A stretch of DNA of 64,000 bases from Canibacter zhoujuaniae (GCF_011752005.1 NZ_JAAIJZ010000001.1:434001-498000); one strand, 5' to 3'; shown: positions 52,654 through 60,318, numbered from the stretch's first letter. Numbers and translations are program-made. The notes: generated by a model from the sequence alone, not told the origin.

Positions 52654-54075
52654 ATGACTACCACTGCAAAAGATCATCTCGAAAGCTGGAACACAAAAAT
52701 TGCGCTTGCTGAAGAGCTGGTGCCTCAGATTGGCAAACTGTACCGCGAGAATGATGTTGTGCTCTCGGTTTACGGCGCTTCTTTAGTGGGTCAGAGCCCG
52801 ATTGAAATAGTGCGCAGTCACCGCGCTGTGCGACACATTGAAGACGCTGAGCTACCGCTTGCGCAGACCGCTGCCGTCGTTAAAGCTCTGACAGAATTAA
52901 ACCCCGCACCTGTCTCCTTAGATATTGCAAAGGTGCTGCGCGAGGTTGGCACGGGGGATGTTACCGAGTATCTGCGCAAAGAGATTTCTAATGCCAACGC
53001 AGCAACTGGCAACGGCACAGATGTTGTGCTCTACGGTTTTGGGCGGATCGGCCGGCTACTCGCCCGCATTCTGATTGATCACACCGGCAGCGGGCGCGGT
53101 CTCAATCTCCGCGCTGTTGTGGTGCGCAAAGCTAGTGAGAACGATCTCGAAAAACGCGCCAATCTGTTGCGGCGCGACTCAGTGCACGGCCCCTTCAACG
53201 GTGTTATCTCTATCGATGCTGAAAATGACGTAATTATTGCCAACGGTGTGCGCATTCAGGTCATCTACTCTAACGATCCAGCAACCGTAGACTACGAACA
53301 GTACGGCATTAAAGACGCAATTGTGGTTGATAACACAGGCCGCTGGCGTGATGCGGAAGGCCTAAGCCAGCACCTGCAGTCAAAAGGTGTTGCGCGCGTG
53401 CTTCTAACCGCACCCGGCAAGGGCGACCTCAAGAATGTTGTGTACGGCATCAACCACGATGTCATTACCGATGACGACAAGATTATCTCTGCAGCAAGCT
53501 GCACAACCAATGCGATCACTCCAGTATTAAAGATTGTTAATGACGCCTACGGAGTCACTCAGGGTCATGTTGAAACAGTGCACAGCTACACCAATGATCA
53601 GAACCTCATCGACAACTTCCACAAGGGCGATAGGCGTGGTCGCGGTGCGGCGCTAAACATGGTCATCACTGAGACGGGCGCAGCAAAAGCGGTCGCGAAG
53701 GCACTGCCCGAGTTTGCTGGCAAGCTCAGCGGTAGCGCGATTCGTGTGCCAACCCCTGACGTCTCCCTCGCAATTCTCAATCTGCAGCTTGAAAAAGATA
53801 TCACTCGCGAAGAAATTAACAGTCTGCTGCAGGAAGTTTCACTGACCGGTGAGCTCCGTTCACAAATTAACTATGTGGAATCACCAGAGATTGTCTCTAC
53901 CGACTTTGTTGGTGAGCGCCGCGCAGGAATCGTTGACGGTCTGGCAACTCAGGTGAGCGGTAAAACCGCGATCCTCTACGTGTGGTACGACAATGAGTTC
54001 GGATACAGCTCACAGGTTGTGCGCGTCATTGAAAAAATGGCCGGTAATCACCCGGCGCATATCCCAGCGAAGTAG
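52654..54075 (+). CDS. gapB: Glyceraldehyde-3-phosphate dehydrogenase, long GapB-like form
   Basis: A 473-residue GAPDH. The Rossmann motif VVLYGFGRIGRLLARILIDH starts only near residue 126; a 120-residue helical extension precedes it. Catalytic Cys in SAASCTTNAITPVLK, HSYTNDQNLIDNFHKGDRRG, and C-terminal WYDNEFGYSSQVVRV. This long form resembles the corynebacterial GapB, which favours gluconeogenesis, and differs from the usual 335-residue glycolytic GapA. The direction of flux here is inferred from that likeness. AGGAAAG precedes the ATG. Confidence 0.9.
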   Translation: MTTTAKDHLESWNTKIALAEELVPQIGKLYRENDVVLSVYGASLVGQSPIEIVRSHRAVRHIEDAELPLAQTAAVVKALTELNPAPVSLDIAKVLREVGTGDVTEYLRKEISNANAATGNGTDVVLYGFGRIGRLLARILIDHTGSGRGLNLRAVVVRKASENDLEKRANLLRRDSVHGPFNGVISIDAENDVIIANGVRIQVIYSNDPATVDYEQYGIKDAIVVDNTGRWRDAEGLSQHLQSKGVARVLLTAPGKGDLKNVVYGINHDVITDDDKIISAASCTTNAITPVLKIVNDAYGVTQGHVETVHSYTNDQNLIDNFHKGDRRGRGAALNMVITETGAAKAVAKALPEFAGKLSGSAIRVPTPDVSLAILNLQLEKDITREEINSLLQEVSLTGELRSQINYVESPEIVSTDFVGERRAGIVDGLATQVSGKTAILYVWYDNEFGYSSQVVRVIEKMAGNHPAHIPAK

Positions 54076-54123
54076 CCAGATTCTGGCACCTGCTGACCAA
54101 CAACAGATTAATCAAGAAATTAG

Positions 54124-54978
54124 ATGACAATGGCAGAGAAATATATTATCGGCGTAGACGGATCAGAAGAGAGCCATCGCGCTCTTGCGTGGGGGCTTGA
54201 ACGGGCAGCAGCGCATAAGGCGGATGTCGAGCTGCTCTACGTCGCCGACGACTCCTTCCTTTCTGAGACACCTGTTTTCGTCTCCGACGCGCAGGCAGCT
54301 GGTGAGAAACTGCTTAAAGCAGAGGCCGAGCACGCACGCACACTTGGATTCGAAGGCACAATTACCGGCAATGCGATCGTTGGCAACCCTGTTGGTGAGC
54401 TAGAGAAGGCTTCAAAGCGTGCAGACTTAATCATTCTCGGCGCACACCACGGCAGCAGACTCGCAGGCACGTTCTTTGGCACACGGGCGGTGAAGATCGC
54501 AGCGGCTGCACACTGCCCCGTCGCTGTAATTCCGCTTGAGAAGCCGGTACGCCCAACTAAGGGTGTTGTTGTTGGTGTTGATGGCTCTGACGCATCTGTT
54601 AAGGCTGTTGAGAAGGCCGCAGCAGAGGCCGCCACACTCGGTGTGCCGCTGCACGCTATCTATGCTTGGATGACGCCGCTTACTCCCGGTATTGAATTTC
54701 TGTGGAGTCCAGAGCTGATTCAGGAGCAGGAAGAAAAAGCGCAAGAGGCCCTCGCTATCGGCACCGCGGGTGTTAAAGAACGCTTCCCCGATCTTGAGAT
54801 TGTGCGTGAGGTGGTGCAGGCACCGCCTGTCAGCGCGCTTGTTGAGGCCGGTCAGGACGCCGCCGCGGTCGTTGTTGGAAGCCGCGGCCGCAACGCACTA
54901 TCTCGTTTGCTGCTCGGTAGCGTCAGCCACGGAGTGCTACAGCAGCTCCCGACCACTGTTATTGTCACCCGCGCTTAA
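54124..54978 (+). CDS. Universal stress protein, tandem UspA domains
   Basis: A 284-residue protein of two Usp domains. Domain 1 begins KYIIGVDGSEESHRAL and has the ATP loop LGAHHGSRLAGTFFGTRAV; domain 2 begins GVVVGVDGSDASVKAV and has VGSRGRNALSRLLLGSVSHG. Both keep the GxxG...GS pattern, so ATP binding is likely. It might start at ATG 54124 or 54130. It lies 48 bp after gapB and may share its transcript; a strong terminator follows. Confidence 0.9.
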   Translation: MTMAEKYIIGVDGSEESHRALAWGLERAAAHKADVELLYVADDSFLSETPVFVSDAQAAGEKLLKAEAEHARTLGFEGTITGNAIVGNPVGELEKASKRADLIILGAHHGSRLAGTFFGTRAVKIAAAAHCPVAVIPLEKPVRPTKGVVVGVDGSDASVKAVEKAAAEAATLGVPLHAIYAWMTPLTPGIEFLWSPELIQEQEEKAQEALAIGTAGVKERFPDLEIVREVVQAPPVSALVEAGQDAAAVVVGSRGRNALSRLLLGSVSHGVLQQLPTTVIVTRA

Positions 54979-54986
54979 AACGGGAT

Positions 54987-55024
54987 AAAAAGAAAAGTCC
55001 GGCTCAGCCGGACTTTTCTTTTTA
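54987..55024 (+). terminator. Terminator after the universal stress protein gene
   Basis: AAAAAGAAAAGTCCGGCT pairs with its complement around a short CAG loop and ends in a T-rich run. The stem is nearly perfect and usable in both directions. Confidence 0.9.
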
Positions 55025-55031
55025 GTTTCAG

Positions 55032-55105
55032 TGCGCCCGGAGAGACTCGAACTCCCGACCCCCTGGGTGTAAACCAAGTGCTCTAACCAACTGAGCTACA
55101 GGCGC
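55032..55105 (-). tRNA. tRNA-Val (anticodon UAC)
   Basis: Acceptor GCGCCTG pairs with CGGGCGC (one T-G wobble), discriminator A. D loop AGCTCAGTTGGTTAGAGC and T loop GAGTTCGAGTCTC are canonical. Anticodon loop TTTACAC gives UAC. CCA is not encoded. Second valine isoacceptor in the window. Confidence 0.92.
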
Positions 55106-55163
55106 TTGTTGTTTTTGACAACTCGAAAACTATAACACGGTTTTAAAAACCAATGCAAGCAAG

Positions 55164-55691
55164 CTATTTTCGGCGTGTCGATAAAAGCTCTAACGCTTTG
55201 AAGTAGCGCGTAATCTCTCGCGCGCGGCTCGGCGCTGAGCTAAAACGATCGATGATCTCTCCGTCACCCACAACAAGCACAGTGGTGCGGGTCGCATGTT
55301 TAGCAACCGGATTGTATGCAGCAAACTTCCGCGCCACCCTCCCCCGCGGCTTCGCGTCTGAGAGCAGCTCAAAGTCGACACTGTCACGCACACCATGCTG
55401 CGCTGCCCATGAGGCCAGCACCTCGATCTCATCGCAGGTGACAACCTGCAGCCGGACGCCACGCTCTAAAAATTCTGGCTGGTGCGCTGTCAGCTCCTGC
55501 AGTTCTTGCGCACAAACCGGTGTGAAAGCGCGCGGAATAAACACTAGAAAAACGGCTTTAGGATCATCGCCCACCTCTGCACCGTTACGCGAGGTTCCTA
55601 GAGGGCTTGGCGCACCTGTGGCGCTTGGCAGTGTGAAACGCGGCAGATGCTCGCCGATCCGTCCCGCAAATTTTTGTCGAAACAAACACAA
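55164..55691 (-). CDS. Peroxiredoxin (AhpE-like)
   Basis: Thiol peroxidase with the canonical PxxxTxxC in FIPRAFTPVCAQELQELTAH. No resolving Cys follows five residues later, so it looks like a one-Cys AhpE-type enzyme; another Cys occurs in VVTCDEIEV. I chose TTG 55691 (175 residues). A longer reading frame reaches 55757, but a promoter (TTGACC, 16 bases, TATACA) lies inside that extension, and the family's N-terminus matches RIGEHLPRFTLPS. Divergent from aceE. Confidence 0.82.
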   Translation of the reverse strand: MCLFRQKFAGRIGEHLPRFTLPSATGAPSPLGTSRNGAEVGDDPKAVFLVFIPRAFTPVCAQELQELTAHQPEFLERGVRLQVVTCDEIEVLASWAAQHGVRDSVDFELLSDAKPRGRVARKFAAYNPVAKHATRTTVLVVGDGEIIDRFSSAPSRAREITRYFKALELLSTRRK

Positions 55692-55696
55692 CCTAC

Positions 55697-55726
55697 TTTT
55701 GTATAAAACCAACTGGCTAAAGGTCA
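55697..55726 (-). promoter_or_regulatory. Sigma-70-type promoter of the peroxiredoxin gene
   Basis: On the minus strand TTGACC, a 16-base spacer and TATACA. It ends about eight bases before the TTG at 55691. Coordinates are accurate to one or two bases. Confidence 0.6.
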
Positions 55727-55845
55727 AACTATTGTTGAACAACCCCAGGCTATCCACTGAAACAGGTAGTAGGCTTAAAGAGTTGGTTTGTTACCCAAAT
55801 GGGCAGTCACAAACTTAACTTTCCAACGTTGAACTTAGGAGCACA

Positions 55846-58572
55846 ATGCCTATTAACACTGAAGATCCTTATGCACCGGCTACCCCCGATCAGGATCCAG
55901 AAGAAACAGCGGAATGGCGTGAATCCCTTGATGATCTGGTAGCGCAGCGCGGCCCGGGTCGAGCTCGTGAAATTATGAGCAGCATGTTGGCTCGGTCACG
56001 TGAGCTGCATCTAAATGTGCCACAGATTCCTACCACTGACTACATCAACACCATCGCCACTGAAAATGAGCCAGAGTTCCCGGGCGATGAGCAGCTGGAA
56101 CGCGAATACCGCTCATATATCCGTTGGAACGCAGCAATGCTTGTGCACCGTGCGCAGCGTCCTGGTATCGAAGTTGGCGGGCACATCTCAACTTACGGCT
56201 CAGCAGCGTCTCTTTACGAGGTTGGGTTTAACCACTTCTTCCGCGGCGCTGAGCACCCAGGCGGCGGCGATCAGATCTTTATGCAGGGTCACGCATCTCC
56301 GGGCATGTACTCTCGCGCATTCCTTGAGGGGCGTCTCTCGGCGGATCAGCTTGACGGTTTCCGTCAAGAGGTGTCGCATCACAGTGGCGGCATGCCAAGC
56401 TACCCGCACCCACGCTTGATGCCCGACTTCTGGCAGTTCCCGACAGTGTCTATGGGTCTCGGCCCAATCAATGCGATCTATCAGGCGCAGTTTAATAAGT
56501 ATTTAACGAACCGCGGCATTAAAGACACCAGCGATCAGCATGTGTGGGCTTTCTTGGGCGACGGTGAGCTCGACGAGGTTGAGAGCCGTGGTCAGCTGCA
56601 GGTTGCTGCGAACGAAGGTCTTGACAATCTCACTTTTGTGATCAACTGTAACCTGCAGCGGCTTGACGGCCCTGTGCGCGGTAACGGCAAAATCATTCAG
56701 GAACTTGAGATGTTCTTCCGGGGTGCGGGTTGGAACGTTATCAAGGTTATCTGGGGTCGCGAATGGGACGATCTGCTGAAGCGCGACACCGAGGGAGCGC
56801 TGCTGAACCTCATGAACACCACCCCTGACGGCGACTTCCAAACTTACAAGGCTGAGTCTGGTCTCTTCGTCCGGCAGAACTTCTTCGGTCGTGATGAGCG
56901 CGCACTGAAACTGGTTGAAGATTACACTGACGACCAGATTTGGGGTTTGCGTCGTGGTGGTCACGACTATCGCAAGGTTTATGCGGCATACAAGGCTGCT
57001 GTCGAGCACAAGGGCCGCCCAACTGTGATCCTTGCGCACACTATTAAGGGTTACGGTCTCGGCCCGCACTTTGAGGGTCGCAACGCAACCCACCAGATGA
57101 AGAAGATGACGCTGGACGATCTAAAACTCTTCCGCGATACCATGCATATTCCGGTCAGCGATGCACAGCTAGAGGAAAACCCATACCTGCCGCCGTACTA
57201 CCGTCCAGATGCTGACAGTGAAGTCATTAAGTACATTCACGAGCGGCGTCGGGCGCTCGGCGGCTACCTGCCCAGCCGCAGCGCAAGCCACATCGATTTG
57301 GCGATGCCCGATAAGAAGGGTTATGCGATTGCGAAGAAGGGTTCTGGCACACAGAAGGCTGCGACCACGATGGCCTTTGTGCGCATGCTGAAAGATTTGA
57401 TGCGTGATCCTGTTTGGGGTGAGCGGATCGTGCCTGTGATTCCTGATGAGGCTCGTACTTTCGGCATGGACTCATATTTCCCGAGTGCGAAGATCTACAA
57501 CCCGCAGGGTCAGAACTACGTTTCTGTAGACCGCGATCTGCTGCTCGCATATAAAGAGAGCCCGCAGGGGAAGATCCTGCACGTTGGCATTAACGAGGCC
57601 GGCGGTCTCGCCGCCTTTACAGCGGTTGGCACCTCCTATGCCACACACGGTCAGCCGATGATCCCTGTGTATATCTTCTACTCGATGTTTGGTTTCCAGC
57701 GCACCGGAGATGCGTTCTGGGCTGCCGGTGATCAGATGGCGCGTGGTTTTGTTATTGGTGCAACCGCCGGGCGCACTACGCTGACCGGCGAAGGCTTGCA
57801 GCACGCTGACGGGCACTCACCTCTCTTAGCGTCAACCAACCCGGCTGTGGTCACATACGACCCCGCCTACGGCTATGAGATCGCACATATTGTGCAGTCC
57901 GGTATTGAGCGCATGTATGGCGGTAAGCACCCGGATCCGAACGTTATGTACTATCTCACTGTTTACAATGAACCTGTTTCACAACCGGCTGAGCCTGCAG
58001 ATGTTGATGTTGAGGGCATTGTGAAGGGCATTCACCGAGTGCACACTTCTGACGCAAGCGGTGAAAAGGCGCAGATATTTGCTTCTGGTGTTGCGGTGCA
58101 TTGGGCGATTGAGGCATCTAAACTACTCGCGAAAGACTGGGGTGTGAGCGCAGATGTCTGGAGCGTTACCAGCTGGTCTGAGCTTTACCGCGACGGTTTG
58201 CGCGCCGAGAAGCAAGAGTTTATGAACCCAGATCAACCAGCGCCTAAGGCGTATCTGACGCAGAAACTTGCTGACGCTGAGGGGCCGATAGTTGCGGTTA
58301 GTGACTTTGAGACCGCGGTGCCTGAGCAGATCCGCAAGTTTGTTCCAAACGATTACTCTGTGTTGGGTGCTGACGGTTTCGGCTTCTCTGATACTCGCGC
58401 GGCAGCGCGACGCTATTTCGGCATTGACCGTGAGTCTGTTGTTGTGAAGGTGCTGCAGCGTTTGGCCGCGCAGGGCAAGATCGATCGAGCTGTGCCACGC
58501 GAAGCATTCGATAAGTACAGGCTGAAAGATGTCAAGGCCGGCACAACCGGTAGCGCTGGTGGTGACGCTTAA
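55846..58572 (+). CDS. aceE: Pyruvate dehydrogenase E1 component, homodimeric
   Basis: Thiamine-diphosphate decarboxylase of the pyruvate dehydrogenase complex. 908 residues. QGHASPGMYSRAFLEGRLS, the TPP motif FLGDGELDEVESRGQ through VINCNLQRLDGPVRGNGKII, the central HTIKGYGLGPHFEGRNATH, and the pyrimidine-domain GEGLQHADGHSPLLASTNP are visible. Works with the E2 and E3 encoded at 40-43 kb, 12 kb away. TTAGGAGCACA precedes the ATG. It is normally followed by the FasR-like gene, here pushed 2.8 kb downstream. Confidence 0.96.
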   Translation: MPINTEDPYAPATPDQDPEETAEWRESLDDLVAQRGPGRAREIMSSMLARSRELHLNVPQIPTTDYINTIATENEPEFPGDEQLEREYRSYIRWNAAMLVHRAQRPGIEVGGHISTYGSAASLYEVGFNHFFRGAEHPGGGDQIFMQGHASPGMYSRAFLEGRLSADQLDGFRQEVSHHSGGMPSYPHPRLMPDFWQFPTVSMGLGPINAIYQAQFNKYLTNRGIKDTSDQHVWAFLGDGELDEVESRGQLQVAANEGLDNLTFVINCNLQRLDGPVRGNGKIIQELEMFFRGAGWNVIKVIWGREWDDLLKRDTEGALLNLMNTTPDGDFQTYKAESGLFVRQNFFGRDERALKLVEDYTDDQIWGLRRGGHDYRKVYAAYKAAVEHKGRPTVILAHTIKGYGLGPHFEGRNATHQMKKMTLDDLKLFRDTMHIPVSDAQLEENPYLPPYYRPDADSEVIKYIHERRRALGGYLPSRSASHIDLAMPDKKGYAIAKKGSGTQKAATTMAFVRMLKDLMRDPVWGERIVPVIPDEARTFGMDSYFPSAKIYNPQGQNYVSVDRDLLLAYKESPQGKILHVGINEAGGLAAFTAVGTSYATHGQPMIPVYIFYSMFGFQRTGDAFWAAGDQMARGFVIGATAGRTTLTGEGLQHADGHSPLLASTNPAVVTYDPAYGYEIAHIVQSGIERMYGGKHPDPNVMYYLTVYNEPVSQPAEPADVDVEGIVKGIHRVHTSDASGEKAQIFASGVAVHWAIEASKLLAKDWGVSADVWSVTSWSELYRDGLRAEKQEFMNPDQPAPKAYLTQKLADAEGPIVAVSDFETAVPEQIRKFVPNDYSVLGADGFGFSDTRAAARRYFGIDRESVVVKVLQRLAAQGKIDRAVPREAFDKYRLKDVKAGTTGSAGGDA

Positions 58573-58629
58573 GCTTTGGTCAGCAACGCTTAGCTTGCAT
58601 TATTTGTCGCTAATGAACAGGGGCAGCGT

Positions 58630-58651
58630 CCTAAACCCTTTAGGGTTTAGG
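58630..58651. repeat. Perfect 22-bp palindrome downstream of aceE
   Basis: CCTAAACCC followed by TTTA-centred symmetry and GGGTTTAGG; every base pairs. No T-tract follows, so it is not a classical terminator. It lies 58 bp after the aceE stop and before the aceE terminator, at the edge of the accessory island. Confidence 0.7.
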
Positions 58652-58671
58652 TACTAAGCCTTTGGAAGTGT

Positions 58672-58715
58672 GTGAAAATCCCCGGAAAATCAATAGCTTT
58701 TCCGGGGATTTTCAC
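58672..58715 (+). terminator. Terminator after aceE
   Basis: An 18-bp perfect stem (GTGAAAATCCCCGGAAAA and its complement) with an eight-base loop, then ATTTTTG. The right arm contains the last bases of the convergent regulator gene ending at 58712. Confidence 0.9.
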
Positions 58716-59068
58716 ATTTTTGTTTGCATTGCTTTAGCTGTTTTTATGGTTTTACTCGCAAGCCATGCGACCACATCAGAACGCCTATAACGGGGCTTAG
58801 CCCCTACGCGTATAACGGGTAAATCTAAATATTTACGTAATGTCGCTACCGACATGTCTAGTTCGCTTGCTAACCGTGTTGCGGAGACTACTGCCGGGAT
58901 GTTAAACACTTCCCCAAGTTTTCTAACCTCTCCTACCGTGAAGTCACTGTGCCCGTTTATCTTGTGCGATATAGCCGTGCGGGACAGTCCAAGCTTTCGC
59001 GCTAGTTGCTCCGTCGTTAGGTTATTTCGGAGTAGTTCTACTTTTATCTCTGTGTTAATCTTCCTCAC
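58712..59068 (-). CDS. Phage-like two-domain DNA-binding regulator (XRE plus MerR/excisionase-like)
   Basis: A 118-residue protein with two DNA-binding segments. Residues 8-50 form an XRE helix-turn-helix (LTTEQLARKLGLSRTAISHK); residues 60-110 look like a MerR/excisionase winged helix (ATRLASELDMSVATLRKYLD, then PRYRRSDVVAWLASK). A Cro or Xis-like role is inferred from the divergent partner at 59164. GTG at 59068 directly abuts GAGGAG, leaving no normal spacing; an ATT at 59059, eight bases after AGGAGG, could be the true start. Its 3' end lies in the aceE terminator. Confidence 0.78.
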   Translation of the reverse strand: MRKINTEIKVELLRNNLTTEQLARKLGLSRTAISHKINGHSDFTVGEVRKLGEVFNIPAVVSATRLASELDMSVATLRKYLDLPVIRVGAKPRYRRSDVVAWLASKTIKTAKAMQTKM

Positions 59069-59089
59069 CTCCTCGGAATGATTAATTTA

Positions 59090-59118
59090 ACAATATGTGC
59101 GAAAGTTGATACAGTCAA
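59090..59118 (-). promoter_or_regulatory. Strong promoter of the two-domain regulator
   Basis: Minus strand TTGACT (59113-59118), 17-base spacer, TATTGT (59090-59095), near consensus. The octamer GTTGATAC (plus strand, 59105-59112) lies in the spacer and recurs at 59147-59154 over the opposing promoter, so it may be an operator half-site. Confidence 0.75.
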
Positions 59119-59146
59119 GTCATATAACTGCACGGCGTGTCGCGTT

Positions 59147-59157
59147 GTTGATACGCT
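59147..59157 (+). promoter_or_regulatory. Operator-like octamer and -10 of the repressor gene
   Basis: GTTGATAC (59147-59154) overlaps TACGCT (59152-59157), which ends six bases before the ATG at 59164, the same leaderless spacing seen elsewhere in the window. Confidence 0.45.
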
Positions 59158-59163
59158 TAAAAC

Positions 59164-59535
59164 ATGGCTCAAAAAGCAGTAGAAATAACAGACTTAGATA
59201 AGGCGCTAGCTGCCGTAATTGATAAGTTGCGCGAAGAACACGGCCTATCGGGACGTAAGTTATCAAGCCGGGCAAATCTGCCGTTTAATAGGGTTGCTCG
59301 TCGTTTAAGACTTGAAGCACCTTTTCTAGTAAGCGAAGTAAACGCGATAGCCGCCGTATTCAACCTAAAAGGCTCACGGCTACTTCTAAAAGCCGAACAA
59401 CACCTCGAAACTATTGACTACAACCATCAAGTACACGCGGAAACCGAAACCGGCGAAGAATACGCCCTCGCCGCACAAACAATGACAGACCACGACCACG
59501 CCCTCACCCAACAATGGGACCAACACGCAGAATAA
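59164..59535 (+). CDS. Phage-type repressor-like helix-turn-helix protein
   Basis: A 123-residue protein with an N-terminal helix-turn-helix (KLREEHGLSGRKLSSRANLP then FNRVARRLRLEAPFLVSEVN) and an acidic, His-rich C-terminal third (residues 85-123: ETETGEEYALAAQTM and a DHDHA stretch). Divergent from the two-domain regulator over 95 bp, like a repressor/Cro pair. Codons in the last third almost all end in C or A, unlike the host genes. No ribosome-binding site; TACGCT gives leaderless spacing. Function inferred. Confidence 0.75.
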   Translation: MAQKAVEITDLDKALAAVIDKLREEHGLSGRKLSSRANLPFNRVARRLRLEAPFLVSEVNAIAAVFNLKGSRLLLKAEQHLETIDYNHQVHAETETGEEYALAAQTMTDHDHALTQQWDQHAE

Positions 59536-59674
59536 CCCCCGCCATTTTGCGCACGGAATTAAGTTTTAACTAAAAACAAGCAACCCCGCCCAAAACTTAA
59601 CCCCGTTATAAACCCATACACCCCCCAAATAAACTAAACCCCGAAAAAACCACACCACCAACCGGGGGCACACA
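59536..59674. other. C/A-rich noncoding stretch
   Basis: No gene seen. The plus strand is strongly depleted in G and T, with runs such as CCCATACACCCCCCAAATAA. It joins the repressor stop to a short truncated reading frame. The skew continues from the repressor's 3' end. Confidence 0.5.
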
Positions 59675-59740
59675 ATGCACCTAGAACAACTAGAAACCCT
59701 CGCCGCAAAACAACAAATCAAAGTAGACAGCCCCGCCTAG
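59675..59740 (+). pseudogene. Truncated gene stub after the repressor
   Basis: Twenty-one codons (MHLEQLETLAAKQQIKVDSP then Ala and stop) after GGGGGCACACA. The frame runs into the 69-bp direct repeat at 59732 and hits TAG inside it, so the original gene was probably cut at the repeat boundary. In phage immunity regions the gene after the repressor is often an ImmA/IrrE-type protease; the visible residues are compatible with such an N-terminus but far too few to prove it. Confidence 0.45.
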
Positions 59741-59800
59741 AGAAAGCACTACAGCCAACCCTAGACGGGCACACTACCTAACATAGGCAGTGAGAAAATT
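59732..59800 (-). repeat. 69-bp direct repeat, copy 1
   Basis: Identical base for base to 60400-60468. It begins CCCGCCTAGAGAAAGCACTA and ends TGAGAAAATT, right at the stop of the AlpA-like gene. An inner inverted repeat (CCCGCCTAG with CTAGACGGG, one mismatch) makes a hairpin in the gene's 3' untranslated region. Confidence 0.9.
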
Positions 59801-60002
59801 ATTCCTGTGTCTCGGCTTGTTGGCTACGCCAGTTGCCGCGCCCCGGTCTACTCTCGTTCCAACGGTCAATAGTTTCCGGCGACCAACCACGGACACGACC
59901 TATCAACACATCTGGCTCTGGCATTTTGTAATTGTTGATCGTGATAGGTTGCACCCCGATACGCTCGGCCACCTCTTTAGCACCTAGATAAACGATTGCC
60001 AT
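59799..60002 (-). CDS. AlpA/excisionase-like DNA-binding protein, copy 1
   Basis: A 67-residue protein: helix-turn-helix in LGAKEVAERIGVQPITINNY, then PEPDVLIGRVRGWSPETIDR, where the RGW and Trp-Asn pattern is typical of small MerR/AlpA-like Xis proteins. The tail RPGRGNWRSQQAETQE is nearly the same as in the paralogue at 60468. Its ATG lies two bases after the stop of the 43-residue membrane protein, so the two are coupled. Role (excision, control of the island, or plasmid-like regulation) not determined. Confidence 0.8.
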   Translation of the reverse strand: MAIVYLGAKEVAERIGVQPITINNYKMPEPDVLIGRVRGWSPETIDRWNESRPGRGNWRSQQAETQE

Positions 60003-60004
60003 AA

Positions 60005-60136
60005 CTAATCCTTTTTCCGCGTGTCCATTGTAAATAAAATTGCTGCGAATACCGCGAGCGAACCGGCGTAGTGCGCGCCGTCTGCGATTGCCCAGGCTCC
60101 GGCGGCTAGGGCGAATATTGTCGCTAGTGTCTTCAT
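60005..60136 (-). CDS. Small MKTL membrane protein, copy 1 (43 aa)
   Basis: MKTLATIFALAAGAWAIADG begins a 43-residue protein with one or two short membrane helices (residues 3-18 and 22-36) and a charged DTRKKD tail. No ribosome-binding site; the ATG is preceded by AAACAAA, as in copy 2. Followed immediately by the AlpA-like gene. Such small phage or element membrane proteins may be holin-like or act on the regulator; no function can be assigned. Confidence 0.65.
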   Translation of the reverse strand: MKTLATIFALAAGAWAIADGAHYAGSLAVFAAILFTMDTRKKD

Positions 60137-60160
60137 TTTGTTTGGTAATCTTGGAGGGAT

Positions 60161-60191
60161 CCCCCGGAGCTAGTTGTCGTAGTTCCGGGGG
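60161..60191 (-). terminator. GC-rich hairpin between the tiny peptide and MKTL protein, copy 1
   Basis: CCCCCGGA pairs with TCCGGGGG around a 15-base loop. The minus-strand exit is ATCCCTCC, without T-run, so it could attenuate or protect RNA rather than fully terminate. Confidence 0.55.
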
Positions 60192-60196
60192 TTTCC

Positions 60197-60300
60197 TTAT
60201 TTATTTTTTCGCTTTCTTATCTCCCTCATTATTTGGGCGGTTGCTGCGATGACTGCGGCGATGCCAGCATGAGCTGTGCGAGTGTTTCCAAGATTTCCAT
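60197..60300 (-). pseudogene. Tiny hydrophobic peptide gene, copy 1, possibly frameshifted
   Basis: AAGGAGGTGAA, a near-perfect ribosome-binding site, precedes an ATG at 60300. In that frame the product is 23 residues (MEILETLAQLMLASPQSSQQ and PPK), ending at 60229. A different frame continues to 60197 and would encode a membrane-like segment AHAGIAAVIAATAQIMREIR with a basic KRKNK tail, but it has no start codon. Either a one-base indel broke a roughly 35-residue gene or frameshifting joins the two. Confidence 0.5.
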
Positions 60301-60318
60301 TTCACCTCCTTCCCTCTT

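Noticed and set aside
58630..58651. The 22-bp palindrome as a rho-independent terminator
   Set aside because: It has no loop to speak of and no T-tract; a clear terminator follows at 58672-58715.
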